Below, piece after piece: positions 35,741 to 45,714 of a stretch of 64,000 nucleotides of DNA. The DNA comes from an uncultured Pseudoalteromonas sp. GTDB taxonomy: Bacteria; Pseudomonadota; Gammaproteobacteria; Enterobacterales; Alteromonadaceae. The stretch lies in the NCBI GenBank assembly GCA_947493455.1, contig CANLRB010000010.1, forward strand, positions 96,345 through 160,344, written 5' to 3'. Each line of letters begins with the position of its first letter. The first letter of the stretch is position 1. A model generated the notes under the pieces. It had not been told where the DNA came from and did not search any database. It saw only the letters and a list, made by a program, of their open reading frames with translations. Both the position numbers and the translations under genes were made by a program.

Positions 35741-35832
35741 ATTGGCTGTTGGCAACAAATCGCTTAAAACATGAGTGCTTGCAAGGTATACTGTGGCGTA
35801 ATTTTCTCAGTTTAAAATATCAGCTAAAGCCA

Positions 35833-36756
35833 ATGCAAAAATACGATATCAAAACATTCCAAGGAATGATCCTGGCTCTTCAGGATTATTGGGCACAAAA
35901 TGGTTGTACCATAGTTCAGCCTCTCGATATGGAAGTAGGTGCGGGTACGTCTCACCCTATGACCTGTTTACGTGCACTTGGCCCTGAGCCAATGTCTACT
36001 GCATATGTTCAACCATCGCGTCGTCCAACTGATGGCCGCTATGGTGAAAACCCAAACCGGTTACAACACTATTATCAGTTTCAAGTCGCTCTTAAGCCGT
36101 CGCCAGACAACATTCAAGAGCTTTACTTAGGCTCGCTTGAAGTGTTAGGTATTGACCCGCTAGTTCACGATATTCGCTTCGTAGAAGACAACTGGGAAAA
36201 CCCAACACTTGGTGCGTGGGGCCTTGGTTGGGAAGTATGGTTAAACGGTATGGAAGTGACTCAATTCACTTATTTCCAACAAGTTGGTGGTTTAGAGTGT
36301 AAACCTGTTACGGGTGAAATTACTTACGGTATCGAGCGCTTAGCGATGTATATTCAAGAAGTAGACTCAGTATATGACCTAGTTTGGAATATCGCGCCAG
36401 ATGGCAGCAACGTTACTTATGGTGATATTTTCCACCAAAACGAGGTAGAGCAGTCGACTTATAATTTTGAACATGCCGATGTTGATTTCTTGTTTAGTTT
36501 CTTTGATCAATGTGAAAAAGAATCTAAAGAACTGCTTGAACTTGAAACCCCTCTACCTTTACCTGCATATGAGCGAATTCTAAAAGCTGCGCATGCATTT
36601 AACTTATTGGACGCGCGCAAAGCAATTTCGGTTACCGAACGTCAACGTTATATTCTTCGTATTCGTAACCTAACTAAAGCAGTCGCTGAAGCCTATTATG
36701 CATCGCGTGAAGCGCTTGGTTTCCCTATGTGTAAAAAAGCAGGTGAGGAGAAGTAA
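35833..36756 (+). CDS. glyQ: Glycyl-tRNA synthetase alpha subunit
   Basis: GlyQ is the catalytic subunit of the alpha2beta2 glycyl-tRNA synthetase. The ATG at 35833 gives 307 residues and the normal N terminus [20 protein letters not shown]. Open frame extends further upstream to 35713 but would run through the terminator hairpin at 35715-35740. Family motifs [21 protein letters not shown] and [12 protein letters not shown] are intact. glyS follows with only 2 bp between. Confidence 0.97.
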   Translation: MQKYDIKTFQGMILALQDYWAQNGCTIVQPLDMEVGAGTSHPMTCLRALGPEPMSTAYVQPSRRPTDGRYGENPNRLQHYYQFQVALKPSPDNIQELYLGSLEVLGIDPLVHDIRFVEDNWENPTLGAWGLGWEVWLNGMEVTQFTYFQQVGGLECKPVTGEITYGIERLAMYIQEVDSVYDLVWNIAPDGSNVTYGDIFHQNEVEQSTYNFEHADVDFLFSFFDQCEKESKELLELETPLPLPAYERILKAAHAFNLLDARKAISVTERQRYILRIRNLTKAVAEAYYASREALGFPMCKKAGEEK

Positions 36757-36758
36757 TC

Positions 36759-38825
36759 ATGACTCAAGAATTTTTAATTGAATTAGGTACTGAAGAATTA
36801 CCACCAACGCAACTTCGCACACTTGCTGAAGCATTTGCGGCAAACTTTGAAGCTGAACTGAAAGGTGCAGAGCTAAGCCATGACGGTGTAAAGTGGTATG
36901 CAGCGCCGCGTCGTCTTGCATTAAAAGTTGCAGCACTTGCAGAAGGTCAGGCTGATAAAATAGTCGAAAAACGAGGACCTGCAACGTCAGTTGCATTTGA
37001 CGAAGAAGGTAATGCAACGAAAGCGGCACAAGGCTGGGCTCGTGGTAACGGGATTACAGTTGAACAAGCTGATCGATTAAAAACCGAAAAAGGCGAATGG
37101 CTTTTATATAAACAAGAAGTGAAAGGCCAGGCTACTTCAGAAGTTATCGTTGATCTCGCAGCAAAAGCACTTGCTAAACTACCTATCGCAAAACCGATGC
37201 GTTGGGGTAATAAAACGACTCAGTTTATTCGTCCAGTTAAAACGCTAACCATGTTAATGGGCAGCGAACTAATTGAAGGCGAGATTTTAGGTGTGGCATC
37301 AAGCAGAACCATTCGTGGTCATCGCTTTATGGGTGAGCAAGAATTTACGATTGATTCAGCACAGCAATATCCGGAGATTCTTGAACAACGCGGTAAAGTG
37401 ATGGCTGACTATGAAGCTCGTAAAGCGATCATCTTAGCTGATTCACAAAAAGCTGCGGCTGCGGTTGGCGGTATCGCTGATTTAGAAGATGACCTTGTTG
37501 AAGAGGTTACATCACTCGTAGAATGGCCGGTTGTATTAACTGCCAAGTTTGAAGAAGAGTTTTTGAAAGTACCTTCTGAAGCACTCGTTTATACAATGAA
37601 AGGGGACCAAAAATATTTCCCTGTATACGACGAAAATAAAAAACTACTACCAAACTTTATCTTTGTTTCAAACATTGAGTCAAAAGAGCCTCGCTATGTT
37701 ATCGAAGGAAACGAAAAGGTAGTTCGTCCGCGTTTAGCTGACGCAGAGTTCTTTTTCAATACCGACCGCAAGCGCCCGCTAATTGATCGTTTACCTGAGT
37801 TAGAACAAGCTATTTTCCAAAAGCAGCTGGGTACAATTAAAGATAAAACAGATCGTATTACAGAGCTTGCCGCATACATTGCAGAACAAATTGATGCGGA
37901 TGTCGAAAAATCGAAACGTGCAGGCCTTTTAGCGAAATGTGATCTGATGACATCTATGGTATTTGAATTTACCGACACACAAGGTGTGATGGGAATGCAT
38001 TATGCGACTCACGATGGTGAAGATGCGGAAGTAGCTAAAGCGCTTTATGAGCAGTACATGCCGCGTTTTGCTGGTGACGAGTTACCAAGCACAGGTGTCT
38101 CAGCAGCGGTTGCCATGGCCGATAAGTTAGATACTATAGTGGGTATTTTTGGTATTGGTCAAGCGCCAAAAGGCTCTGATCCATTTGCGCTACGTCGTGC
38201 ATCTCTCGGTGTACTTCGTATTATTGTTGAAAAAGAATATAACTTAGACTTAATCGACTTGATCGCGAAAGCAAAATCACTGTTTGGTGACAAGCTTACA
38301 AATGATAATGTTGAGTCTGACGTGATTGACTTTATGCTTGGTCGATTCCGCGCATGGTATCAAGATGAAGGGTTCAGTGTTGATATTATTCAAGCGGTTC
38401 TAGCTCGTCGTCCTACTAAACCTGCAGATTTTGACCAACGTGTTAAAGCTGTATCGCATTTCCGTGAATTAGACGCAGCAGAAGCGCTTGCAGCAGCGAA
38501 TAAGCGTGTAGGTAATATCTTAGCTAAAAACCAAGTTCAACTTGGAGATAGCGTTAATGAAGCGCTATTAGCTGAAGAGGCAGAGAAGCAACTAGCTGAA
38601 AAAGTCGCTCACTACCAAGTAGAATTAGCGCCTGCATTTGCCGCACATGATTACCAAACTATTTTGGCAAGCCTGGCAGAACTACGAGAAGTGGTTGATA
38701 CTTTCTTTGATAATGTCATGGTGATGGCTGACGACGAAGCGGTTAAGTTAAATCGTCTTACTTTGTTAAGCCAGCTAAGAAGCTTATTTTTACAAGTGGC
38801 AGATATTTCTGTTTTACAAAAATAA
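36759..38825 (+). CDS. glyS: Glycyl-tRNA synthetase beta subunit
   Basis: GlyS is the beta subunit, needed for tRNA binding. The N terminus [19 protein letters not shown] and the later [30 protein letters not shown] and [15 protein letters not shown] stretches are family markers. Length is 688 residues (E. coli 689). It forms a two-gene unit with glyQ and ends in a terminator. Confidence 0.97.
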   Translation: MTQEFLIELGTEELPPTQLRTLAEAFAANFEAELKGAELSHDGVKWYAAPRRLALKVAALAEGQADKIVEKRGPATSVAFDEEGNATKAAQGWARGNGITVEQADRLKTEKGEWLLYKQEVKGQATSEVIVDLAAKALAKLPIAKPMRWGNKTTQFIRPVKTLTMLMGSELIEGEILGVASSRTIRGHRFMGEQEFTIDSAQQYPEILEQRGKVMADYEARKAIILADSQKAAAAVGGIADLEDDLVEEVTSLVEWPVVLTAKFEEEFLKVPSEALVYTMKGDQKYFPVYDENKKLLPNFIFVSNIESKEPRYVIEGNEKVVRPRLADAEFFFNTDRKRPLIDRLPELEQAIFQKQLGTIKDKTDRITELAAYIAEQIDADVEKSKRAGLLAKCDLMTSMVFEFTDTQGVMGMHYATHDGEDAEVAKALYEQYMPRFAGDELPSTGVSAAVAMADKLDTIVGIFGIGQAPKGSDPFALRRASLGVLRIIVEKEYNLDLIDLIAKAKSLFGDKLTNDNVESDVIDFMLGRFRAWYQDEGFSVDIIQAVLARRPTKPADFDQRVKAVSHFRELDAAEALAAANKRVGNILAKNQVQLGDSVNEALLAEEAEKQLAEKVAHYQVELAPAFAAHDYQTILASLAELREVVDTFFDNVMVMADDEAVKLNRLTLLSQLRSLFLQVADISVLQK

Positions 38826-38840
38826 AACGGATTAGATTTT

Positions 38841-38868
38841 AAAAACCCGCTTTAAAGCGGGTTTTTTT
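38841..38868 (+). terminator. Terminator after glyS
   Basis: AAAAACCCGC-TTTAAA-GCGGGTTTTTTT, 16 bp after the glyS stop. Confidence 0.9.
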
Positions 38869-39085
38869 ATGTTGTTTTATTAAAAACTACAAATTATATT
38901 TGTGTTTCAATCCTTTTTAGAACAAAAGGGCGATGTCTTTTTAATTACTTAAATACTGTTTTGAACACATAAAAAATTAATATATAACGAGTATTTATAC
39001 TAAAAATGCGGTTTTTACTTGCGAAAATATGAGGGCTCTTTAGTATAAATGTTACAAACCAGAAACACTTTTGCGGATAATAAAA

Positions 39086-39535
39086 ATGAAAAAAGCACTA
39101 ATCGCCATTTCGATGGCCGCTGTTTTATCAGCATGTTCAAGTACTGATAATTCACTCGAAGATACAAGCACTCAAAGCAACGTAGATAAAAACTTATACT
39201 TGCGCGGTGATTTCACATTATGGGAAGCACAAAGTGCATATAAACTATCAGCGCAAACTGCAAATATTTATGAAGCGAAAGTAAAGCTAACCAATCCAGA
39301 CAAAACTTATGAGTTTAAAATTGCTGACGAAGCATGGAGTGAAGGGTTTAACTGTGGTTACAAAAGTGAAGAGCTCGATAAAAATTTAGAAATCGGTATT
39401 CCGGTACAAGCGAACTGCAATAGTGTATATAACTATTTTAGATTCACGCCTTATGAAGCGGGCTGGTATCAAGTATCAATTAATTTTAAAAACAAAAGAA
39501 CACCGCTTGTTACTGTGAATCAGGTTTTTGAATAA
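39086..39535 (+). CDS. Putative lipoprotein with CBM/pullulanase-like domain
   Basis: The ATG at 39086 starts MKKALIAISMAAVLSAC, a lipoprotein signal with lipobox LSAC (lipidated Cys about residue 17). An upstream in-frame TTG (39071) is unlikely. The mature domain (about 35-149) has NLYLRGDFTLWEA and YEFKIADEAWSEGFNCGY, which resemble starch-binding or pullulanase-type beta-sandwich domains (YLRG.F..W and YKFKIAD). Function and ligand are not known. It stands alone between glyS and tusA and is 149 residues long. Confidence 0.65.
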   Translation: MKKALIAISMAAVLSACSSTDNSLEDTSTQSNVDKNLYLRGDFTLWEAQSAYKLSAQTANIYEAKVKLTNPDKTYEFKIADEAWSEGFNCGYKSEELDKNLEIGIPVQANCNSVYNYFRFTPYEAGWYQVSINFKNKRTPLVTVNQVFE

Positions 39536-39557
39536 TTAAACCAAGTAACAATTCAAA

Positions 39558-39591
39558 TAAAAAAAGGCTTTTTTATAAGCCTTTTTTTATT
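39558..39591. terminator. Bidirectional terminator between lipoprotein gene and tusA
   Basis: AAAAAAAGGCTT-TTTTAT-AAGCCTTTTTTT lies between convergent genes and includes the last codons and stop of tusA (39573). Confidence 0.8.
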
Positions 39592-39815
39592 AAATAGCGG
39601 TACGGTGACTGCTCAACTTCTTGCACGACTAATGTGTGATCCATAAAGCGGCAAAAAGAAGGAATATCACGTGTTGTCGATGGGTCATCGGCCGTAACGA
39701 GCAAAGTTTCACCTTCTTGCATTTTTCGTACGGCACCACGCACCATCATGACAGGCTCTGGACAGCGAAGCCCGACTGCATCGAGGGTGTGATCTGGATT
39801 TGCCATATTGCTCAT
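39573..39815 (-). CDS. tusA: Sulfur carrier protein TusA
   Basis: TusA carries sulfur from IscS to TusBCD for 2-thiouridine synthesis in tRNA. The persulfide cysteine is Cys18 in [24 protein letters not shown] and PYRYLIKKG follow the E. coli pattern closely. The ATG at 39813-39815 gives 80 residues (E. coli 81); the longer frame to 39872 is not supported. It is a stand-alone gene with the 3' end in a terminator hairpin. Confidence 0.95.
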   Translation of the reverse strand: MSNMANPDHTLDAVGLRCPEPVMMVRGAVRKMQEGETLLVTADDPSTTRDIPSFCRFMDHTLVVQEVEQSPYRYLIKKGL

Positions 39816-40053
39816 AATCGTTTCTTTTTCAATAGTCTTTTCAGGCGCTAGTGTAGGCAGTCTTATAGCCAATGTAAACTATTAAAAAATCATTAAAACC
39901 GATTATCGATACGTTTTTTAATAATCGAAATATCATAAAATTTAATACCAATAAATACAGTTGTTTAGCATTTTTTAGTTACAGTTTTTATGTTTACGAA
40001 ATGAACTATATACGATACGATTTGCTTGTATTTTAATTTCAAGGATGAAGGAT

Positions 40054-40429
40054 ATGAAACGTTCCTCAGCGCTGCTATTTTCAACATTAAGCTTATTCGG
40101 TCTCGCTGCATGTGGTGGCGGTTCATCGAGTCCATCAGAGCCAAAACCACCTCTTGTCGTCGCTGATGATACAACCCCAAATACATTTTCATTTAATCCA
40201 ATTACCAACGCATTACGCGCCACGCCTCATGAGTCAGAAACGGTTACTATTTCAGGTATCAATGCCGCAACGTCGATCTCGATTGAAAACGGTGAATAGC
40301 GCATTGATGACGGTGAGTTTAGCGCCGAAGCAGGTGGTGTTGAAAATGGTCAAACAATTCAGGTACGGATAAAACCGACAGCTTATGGCGAAAAGTCAGA
40401 GGTTACTGTTGATATAGCAGAGGTGTTGG
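40054..40429 (+). pseudogene. Lipoprotein gene broken by an amber codon and an IS element
   Basis: The frame starts MKRSSALLFSTLSLFGLAACGGGSS, a clear lipobox (LAAC). After SIENGE a TAG stop (40297-40299) interrupts. The same frame continues RIDDGEFSAEAGGVENGQTI, which reads naturally as IENGEYRIDDGEF if the stop replaced a Tyr codon (TAC/TAT to TAG). The gene runs 130 bp more until the IS inserted after TTGG at 40426-40429. Family: probably a surface lipoprotein with repeated 'DGEFTSAAGTVNNGDTV'-like modules common in marine gammaproteobacteria. An alternative start 9 bp upstream (ATG at 40045) is possible. Confidence 0.75.
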
Positions 40430-40469
40430 TGTAACTCCACCCAATTTAGTACAGCTCTTTCGTAGAATT

Positions 40470-41290
40470 TTATGCTGCCTCAAGGTAACCAATTGGTGTC
40501 ATATCACCAAGTGAATCATGAGGCCGTTCATAATTATAAATATCTAACCACTCGTCTGTGATTTCACGTACTTCTTGAAGTGACTCAAACAAGTATAAAT
40601 CTAGCACCTCTTCACGGTAACTTCGGTTAAATCTTTCCACAAAACCGTTTTGATAAGGGCTCCCAGGTTTTATAAACTCCAACTTGATGTCATTCTCCAT
40701 CGCCCAAGTTTCAAGCGCAGTGGAAGTAAATTCAGGGCCATTATCTACTCGAATTTGCTTTGGTTTACCACGCCAAGCAATAATATGCTTTAGCGTCCTA
40801 ATCACTCTCTCAGCCGTTAAACTGGTATCAACTTCAATGGCTAGTGCTTGTCGATTGAAGTCATCGAGCACATTCAATGTTCTAAAACGATGCCCATAGC
40901 TTAATGCATCACTCATAAAATCCATTGACCACGACTCATTATATTGCATTGGTGCACTTAATGGTTCAGATGTTCTTGTTGGTACACGGCGTTTTCCTTT
41001 ACGTCTCAAGTTAAGCTTTAGCATGTTGTAAACACGTTCAACACGCTTCTTATTCCATGGCTTGCCTTTATTACGAAGCCTTTTGAATAGCTTGGGCAGT
41101 CCCCATCTTTGATGGCGCTCTACTAACGCAAGCAGTGCATCGATAACTTCATCATCTGATGGCCGTTTATGTTTGTAATAAAAAACTGAGCGGCTTAGCC
41201 CTGCCACTTCACAAGCAAATGCGACGCTAACGTTAAATTGAGCTCTTAAATGCTCTACCCAAGCTCTGCGCCTACTTGTTTTTACAGCTT
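40470..41290 (-). CDS. IS3-family transposase OrfB (made as OrfAB by -1 frameshift)
   Basis: This is the catalytic part of the transposase, with an rve integrase core. The DDE residues are visible in WSMDFMSDAL, IRVDNGPEF and NGFVERFNRSYREEVL. The frame begins in the -1 phase at the A6G run and reads KKAVKTSRRRAWVEHLRAQF before AGLSRSVFYY. An internal ATG (41205-41207) gives a shorter OrfB alone. The active enzyme is expected to be the OrfAB fusion. Confidence 0.92.
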
Positions 41291-41548
41291 TTTTGCGATG
41301 ATATCCTCAAGCATCGAGTGCTTTAGGCTAAGCGTTGCAAACATATCTTTTAGCTTACGATTTTCTTCTTCAAGCTCTTTGAGACGTTTAACATCAGACG
41401 CTTCCATGCCACCATACTTTGAACGCCATTTGTAAAATGTACTTTGGCCGATGCCATATTTACGGCAAATTTCAGGCACAGGAATACCTGACTCAGCTTC
41501 TTTGATCATGCTGACAATTTGAGTTTCGGTGAATTTGCTTTTTCTCAT
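41282..41548 (-). CDS. IS3-family OrfA (helix-turn-helix protein)
   Basis: This 88-residue protein has an N-terminal helix-turn-helix (FTETQIVSMIKEAESGIPVPEICRKYGI) and a C-terminal leucine-zipper-like helix (LKELEEENRKLKDMFATLSL). It binds the IS ends and, by -1 slippage at AAAAAAG (41288-41294, minus strand), forms the N terminus of OrfAB; without slippage it ends at TAA right after. Confidence 0.93.
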   Translation of the reverse strand: MRKSKFTETQIVSMIKEAESGIPVPEICRKYGIGQSTFYKWRSKYGGMEASDVKRLKELEEENRKLKDMFATLSLKHSMLEDIIAKKL

Positions 41549-41618
41549 CGTAAACTTTCCTATTTTAGTTAATGGAAAATTCTACTTATGAACTGTTTCA
41601 TTTTTTGGGGGAGTTACA

Positions 41619-41880
41619 TTGGCACACCACCATAACACCAAGAGTTCTACTTTTTCAGAAGATGAACGGTATGGGAACGAGATAAGGGAAACTGACTTAA
41701 CTCCTCAGGGGGCGAGTTAGTTGAGGATTTAAATGCAACAGAAGTCGCATTTGATTATGGTAAATACTATCAATCATTGGTTCATATTGGAGACGAGTAT
41801 TTGTGATTGACAATGAGTTTGGAAAACGGATGGAACAACAGCAGGAACAATTTTATTGGAATCAAAACATTCGGTTTTAG
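41619..41880 (+). pseudogene. Degraded coding remnant downstream of the IS
   Basis: Short coding-like runs in more than one frame: DLNATEVAFDYGKYYQSLVHIGDEY, then after a one-base shift VIDNEFGKRMEQQQEQFYWN to a TAG at 41878-41880. Between 41619 and 41725 no continuous frame remains. It is probably the decayed 3' part of the lipoprotein gene at 40054; the link cannot be proved because the reading frames do not join cleanly. Confidence 0.5.
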
Positions 41881-41925
41881 AAAGTCATATTTTAGAATAA
41901 TCTGATTAAGGTAAAAATTAATTTC

Positions 41926-41957
41926 GAAAAAGGCGCTGCTCATATGAGACAGCGCCT
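41926..41957 (-). terminator. Terminator of fadBA
   Basis: On the minus strand AGGCGCTG pairs with CAGCGCCT around a CATATG-containing loop and is followed by TTTTT, 30 bp after the fadA stop. Confidence 0.87.
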
Positions 41958-41986
41958 TATCACCAAGAATTTATCTTAACGTTTTA

Positions 41987-43150
<1,164 letters not shown>

Positions 43151-45313
43151 TTATGCGCCCTCAACTTGATAAAATTTACGATTAGCATTTGCCCATTCAC
43201 GGGTTGTGTCTGAAACTTGATAAATAGCACCTAAATGGGCGTACTGGTCCGCTTTTGCAACAAAGTTAGCAAGACCAATTTGATCTAGGTAACGGAATGC
43301 ACCGCCTCGGAATGGAGGGAACCCGATACCGTAAATAAGCGCCATATCGGCTTCTTGTGGCGAAGCAACAATGTTTTCTTGTAAACAAAGTAGTACTTCA
43401 TTAAGCATTGGGATCATGCAACGGTCGATGATTTCGTCTTTGCTAAATTCTTTTGGTGCTGCGCAAATTTCACTTAGTAGAGCGATGCTCGCAGGATCTT
43501 TTGCTTTTTTAGGTTTGCCTTTACGATCAGGCGCATATTGGTAAAAACCTAAACCATTCTTTTGACCAAAGCGATTTGCTTTTACAAGCTCAGCAACAGG
43601 ATCTTTATCTGCTTCTGCCATACGTTCAGGGAAACCAGCCGCCATCACGCCTGTACAATGATTTGCCGTGTCGAGGCCTACAACATCTAGCAGGTAGGCT
43701 GGGCCCATTGGCCAACCAAATACGTTTTCCATTACTTTATCAGCTTTAGCAAAATCAGCGCCCTCAACCACTAATTGATTGAAGCCTGCGAAATAAGGGA
43801 AAAGCACACGGTTAACAAAAAATCCTGGGCAATCATTTACGACAATTGGTGACTTACCTAATTTTAAGGCGTAATCTACAACGGCGTTAATAGTAGCGTC
43901 CGACGTTTTTTCGCCACGAATAATTTCAACCAGTGGCATACGGTGAACTGGATTGAAAAAGTGCATACCGCAGAAGTTTTCTGGTTTTTCTAGTGCAGTT
44001 GCTAATTCATCAATACGAATTGTTGATGTGTTTGATGTCAATACAGTGCCTTCTGGCATGTCTTTTTCAAGTTGAGCAAGTACGGCTTGCTTTATTTTTG
44101 GATTTTCAACTACTGCTTCAACAATGATATCGGCTTTTTTAACATCTTCATCGCTCAGTGTTGGTTTAATTGCACCGAGTGTTGCGACCATTTTTTCAAG
44201 CTTCATATGACCGCGTTTAACTTTATTACCAAGCAGTTTAGATGCTTCAGACATACCTAAATCAAGGGCATCTTGATTGATGTCTTTCATGATAATCGGT
44301 GTGCCTTTGTATGCTGACTGATATGCAATACCGCCACCCATAATGCCCGCACCAAGTACTGCAGCTTGTTTGATATCAAGTTCGCTTGCTTTTGCTAGTT
44401 TTCTCGCCTTTGACTTAATAAATTGATCAGCTAAGAAAATACCTACTTGTGCAGCTGCTTCATCAGTTTTAGCAAGTTTGGCAAAACTTGCATTTTCAAT
44501 CGCCATGGCTTCAGCGCGAGCACAATTGGCCGCCGCTTTAATAGTGGCAACTGACATCAAAGGCGAAGGGTAGTGGCCTTTAGTTTTTCCAAAAACCATG
44601 CCTTGTGCTGTCGCGAAGCTCATACCTTGCTCCATTGCATTCATTGGCAGTGGATCTAACTTTGCTTGGCGCTTTTGCTGCCAATTAAGTTTACCGTTAG
44701 CTGCTTGCTTTGCCACTTTAATACTTGCTGCTAGTAATTTTTCAGATGCAACTACTGAATCTACCGCGCCAACAGCAAGGGCTTGCTCAGGGCGGTGCTC
44801 TTTACCAGTTGTGATCCAAGTCATTGCATTATCAGCGCCAATAATACGTGGCAAACGTACGGTGCCACCAAACCCAGGCATAATGCCGAGTTTCACTTCA
44901 GGTAGGCCAAGTTTGAGCTTGTCAGAGGCAACACGGTAATCTGTTGCCAGTACCCATTCACAGCCGCCACCCAGCGCCATGCCGTTAATCGCTGAGACAG
45001 TTGGAAATGGTAAATCTTCGACTAGGTCAAATACGTCAGTGGCGTTTTTAATCCATTCGGTGAGTTCAGCTTCTGATTTGCTGAAAGTAGGTAAAAACTC
45101 AAAAATATCTGCACCGACGATAAAGTGATCTTTGTCGCTTGTAAAAATCATTGCGCTAATATCGCTGCGACCTGCTAATTCTTTTAATGCTTCGCCGCAT
45201 TGCTTGAGTGTTTGTTGAGAAAGTTTATTTACTGAACCAGGTACACAAAACCTAAACTCAGCGATGTTGTCTTCTATAAAAGCAACCTGAAAAGATTCGC
45301 CTTGAAATAACAT
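43151..45313 (-). CDS. fadB: Fatty acid oxidation complex subunit alpha FadB
   Basis: FadB carries enoyl-CoA hydratase/isomerase and 3-hydroxyacyl-CoA dehydrogenase activities. The N-terminal hydratase has ALGGGCEWVLATDYR and GIMPGFGGTVRLPR; the dehydrogenase NAD loop is VLGAGIMGGGIAYQSA (about residue 317). Length is 720 residues (E. coli 729). It is the first gene of fadBA. A FadR-like site lies 28 bp upstream of the start codon. Confidence 0.98.
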   Translation of the reverse strand: MLFQGESFQVAFIEDNIAEFRFCVPGSVNKLSQQTLKQCGEALKELAGRSDISAMIFTSDKDHFIVGADIFEFLPTFSKSEAELTEWIKNATDVFDLVEDLPFPTVSAINGMALGGGCEWVLATDYRVASDKLKLGLPEVKLGIMPGFGGTVRLPRIIGADNAMTWITTGKEHRPEQALAVGAVDSVVASEKLLAASIKVAKQAANGKLNWQQKRQAKLDPLPMNAMEQGMSFATAQGMVFGKTKGHYPSPLMSVATIKAAANCARAEAMAIENASFAKLAKTDEAAAQVGIFLADQFIKSKARKLAKASELDIKQAAVLGAGIMGGGIAYQSAYKGTPIIMKDINQDALDLGMSEASKLLGNKVKRGHMKLEKMVATLGAIKPTLSDEDVKKADIIVEAVVENPKIKQAVLAQLEKDMPEGTVLTSNTSTIRIDELATALEKPENFCGMHFFNPVHRMPLVEIIRGEKTSDATINAVVDYALKLGKSPIVVNDCPGFFVNRVLFPYFAGFNQLVVEGADFAKADKVMENVFGWPMGPAYLLDVVGLDTANHCTGVMAAGFPERMAEADKDPVAELVKANRFGQKNGLGFYQYAPDRKGKPKKAKDPASIALLSEICAAPKEFSKDEIIDRCMIPMLNEVLLCLQENIVASPQEADMALIYGIGFPPFRGGAFRYLDQIGLANFVAKADQYAHLGAIYQVSDTTREWANANRKFYQVEGA

Positions 45314-45340
45314 AAAATGCTCCTAATATTTGCAAAACCC

Positions 45341-45357
45341 AACTGGTACGATGAGTG
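45341..45357. promoter_or_regulatory. Candidate FadR operator upstream of fadB
   Basis: AACTGGTACGATGAGTG carries the CTGGT.CGA half site of the FadR consensus; the second half is poor. The place, just upstream of fadB, is where FadR acts in E. coli. No FadR or PsrA gene is in the window. Confidence 0.45.
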
Positions 45358-45714
45358 TGCTTTTTACGCAGTTTGGCCAAATAAATTTTAAATTGCAATT
45401 AAATTTTAGTGATTTTTTTACATTCGGTTAAAAAATAGCAAATAAAAGATGCATTTTTAGCTGATTTTCGATTTTTTAATCAATCTGATGGGATTTAATC
45501 CGCTCTATATTTGGTGAGCTCATCGCAAGTTTCGCTTATTTGTCGCAAGGGGCTATATTTCTTGAAATAGCGCAGTAGAATGCCAGTAAGGCTAAAAATA
45601 ATTAGATTAAATTATTTGCCTTAAATGTTGTCATAACTTGTTCTGGGGTCGCCCAGTTTTATTATTTTCGCTACATCGCATTTTATTTATGTAGCACACT
45701 TAGTTAGGCTTAAA
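45358..45714. other. Intergenic region between fadB and slt
   Basis: About 360 AT-rich bases between divergent genes; it should hold the fadB and slt promoters. There is a GCTAT/ATAGC inverted repeat near 45552-45573. I see no open frame or RNA gene in it. Confidence 0.5.

Larger units (their letters stand above)
40430..41618 (-). mobile_element. Complete IS3-family insertion sequence (IS407-like group), 1189 bp
   Basis: The two ends are inverted repeats that start TGTAACTCC and continue imperfectly. The flanks carry the identical 4-bp direct repeat TTGG at 40426-40429 and 41619-41622, which defines the limits exactly; 4-bp duplications fit the IS407 group of the IS3 family. orfA and orfB are both intact and linked by an A6G slippery run, so the element looks functional. 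It is inserted in a lipoprotein gene that already had, or later gained, an amber codon. Confidence 0.95.

Noticed and set aside
35713-35832. 40-residue N-terminal extension of glyQ
   Set aside because: It would run through an intrinsic terminator and has no counterpart in the family.
39670-39690. Further CACGTG-containing sequences as parS (also 30335, 33692, 52528, 54346 and others)
   Set aside because: Only the central six bases match; flanking TGTTT/AAACA is absent.
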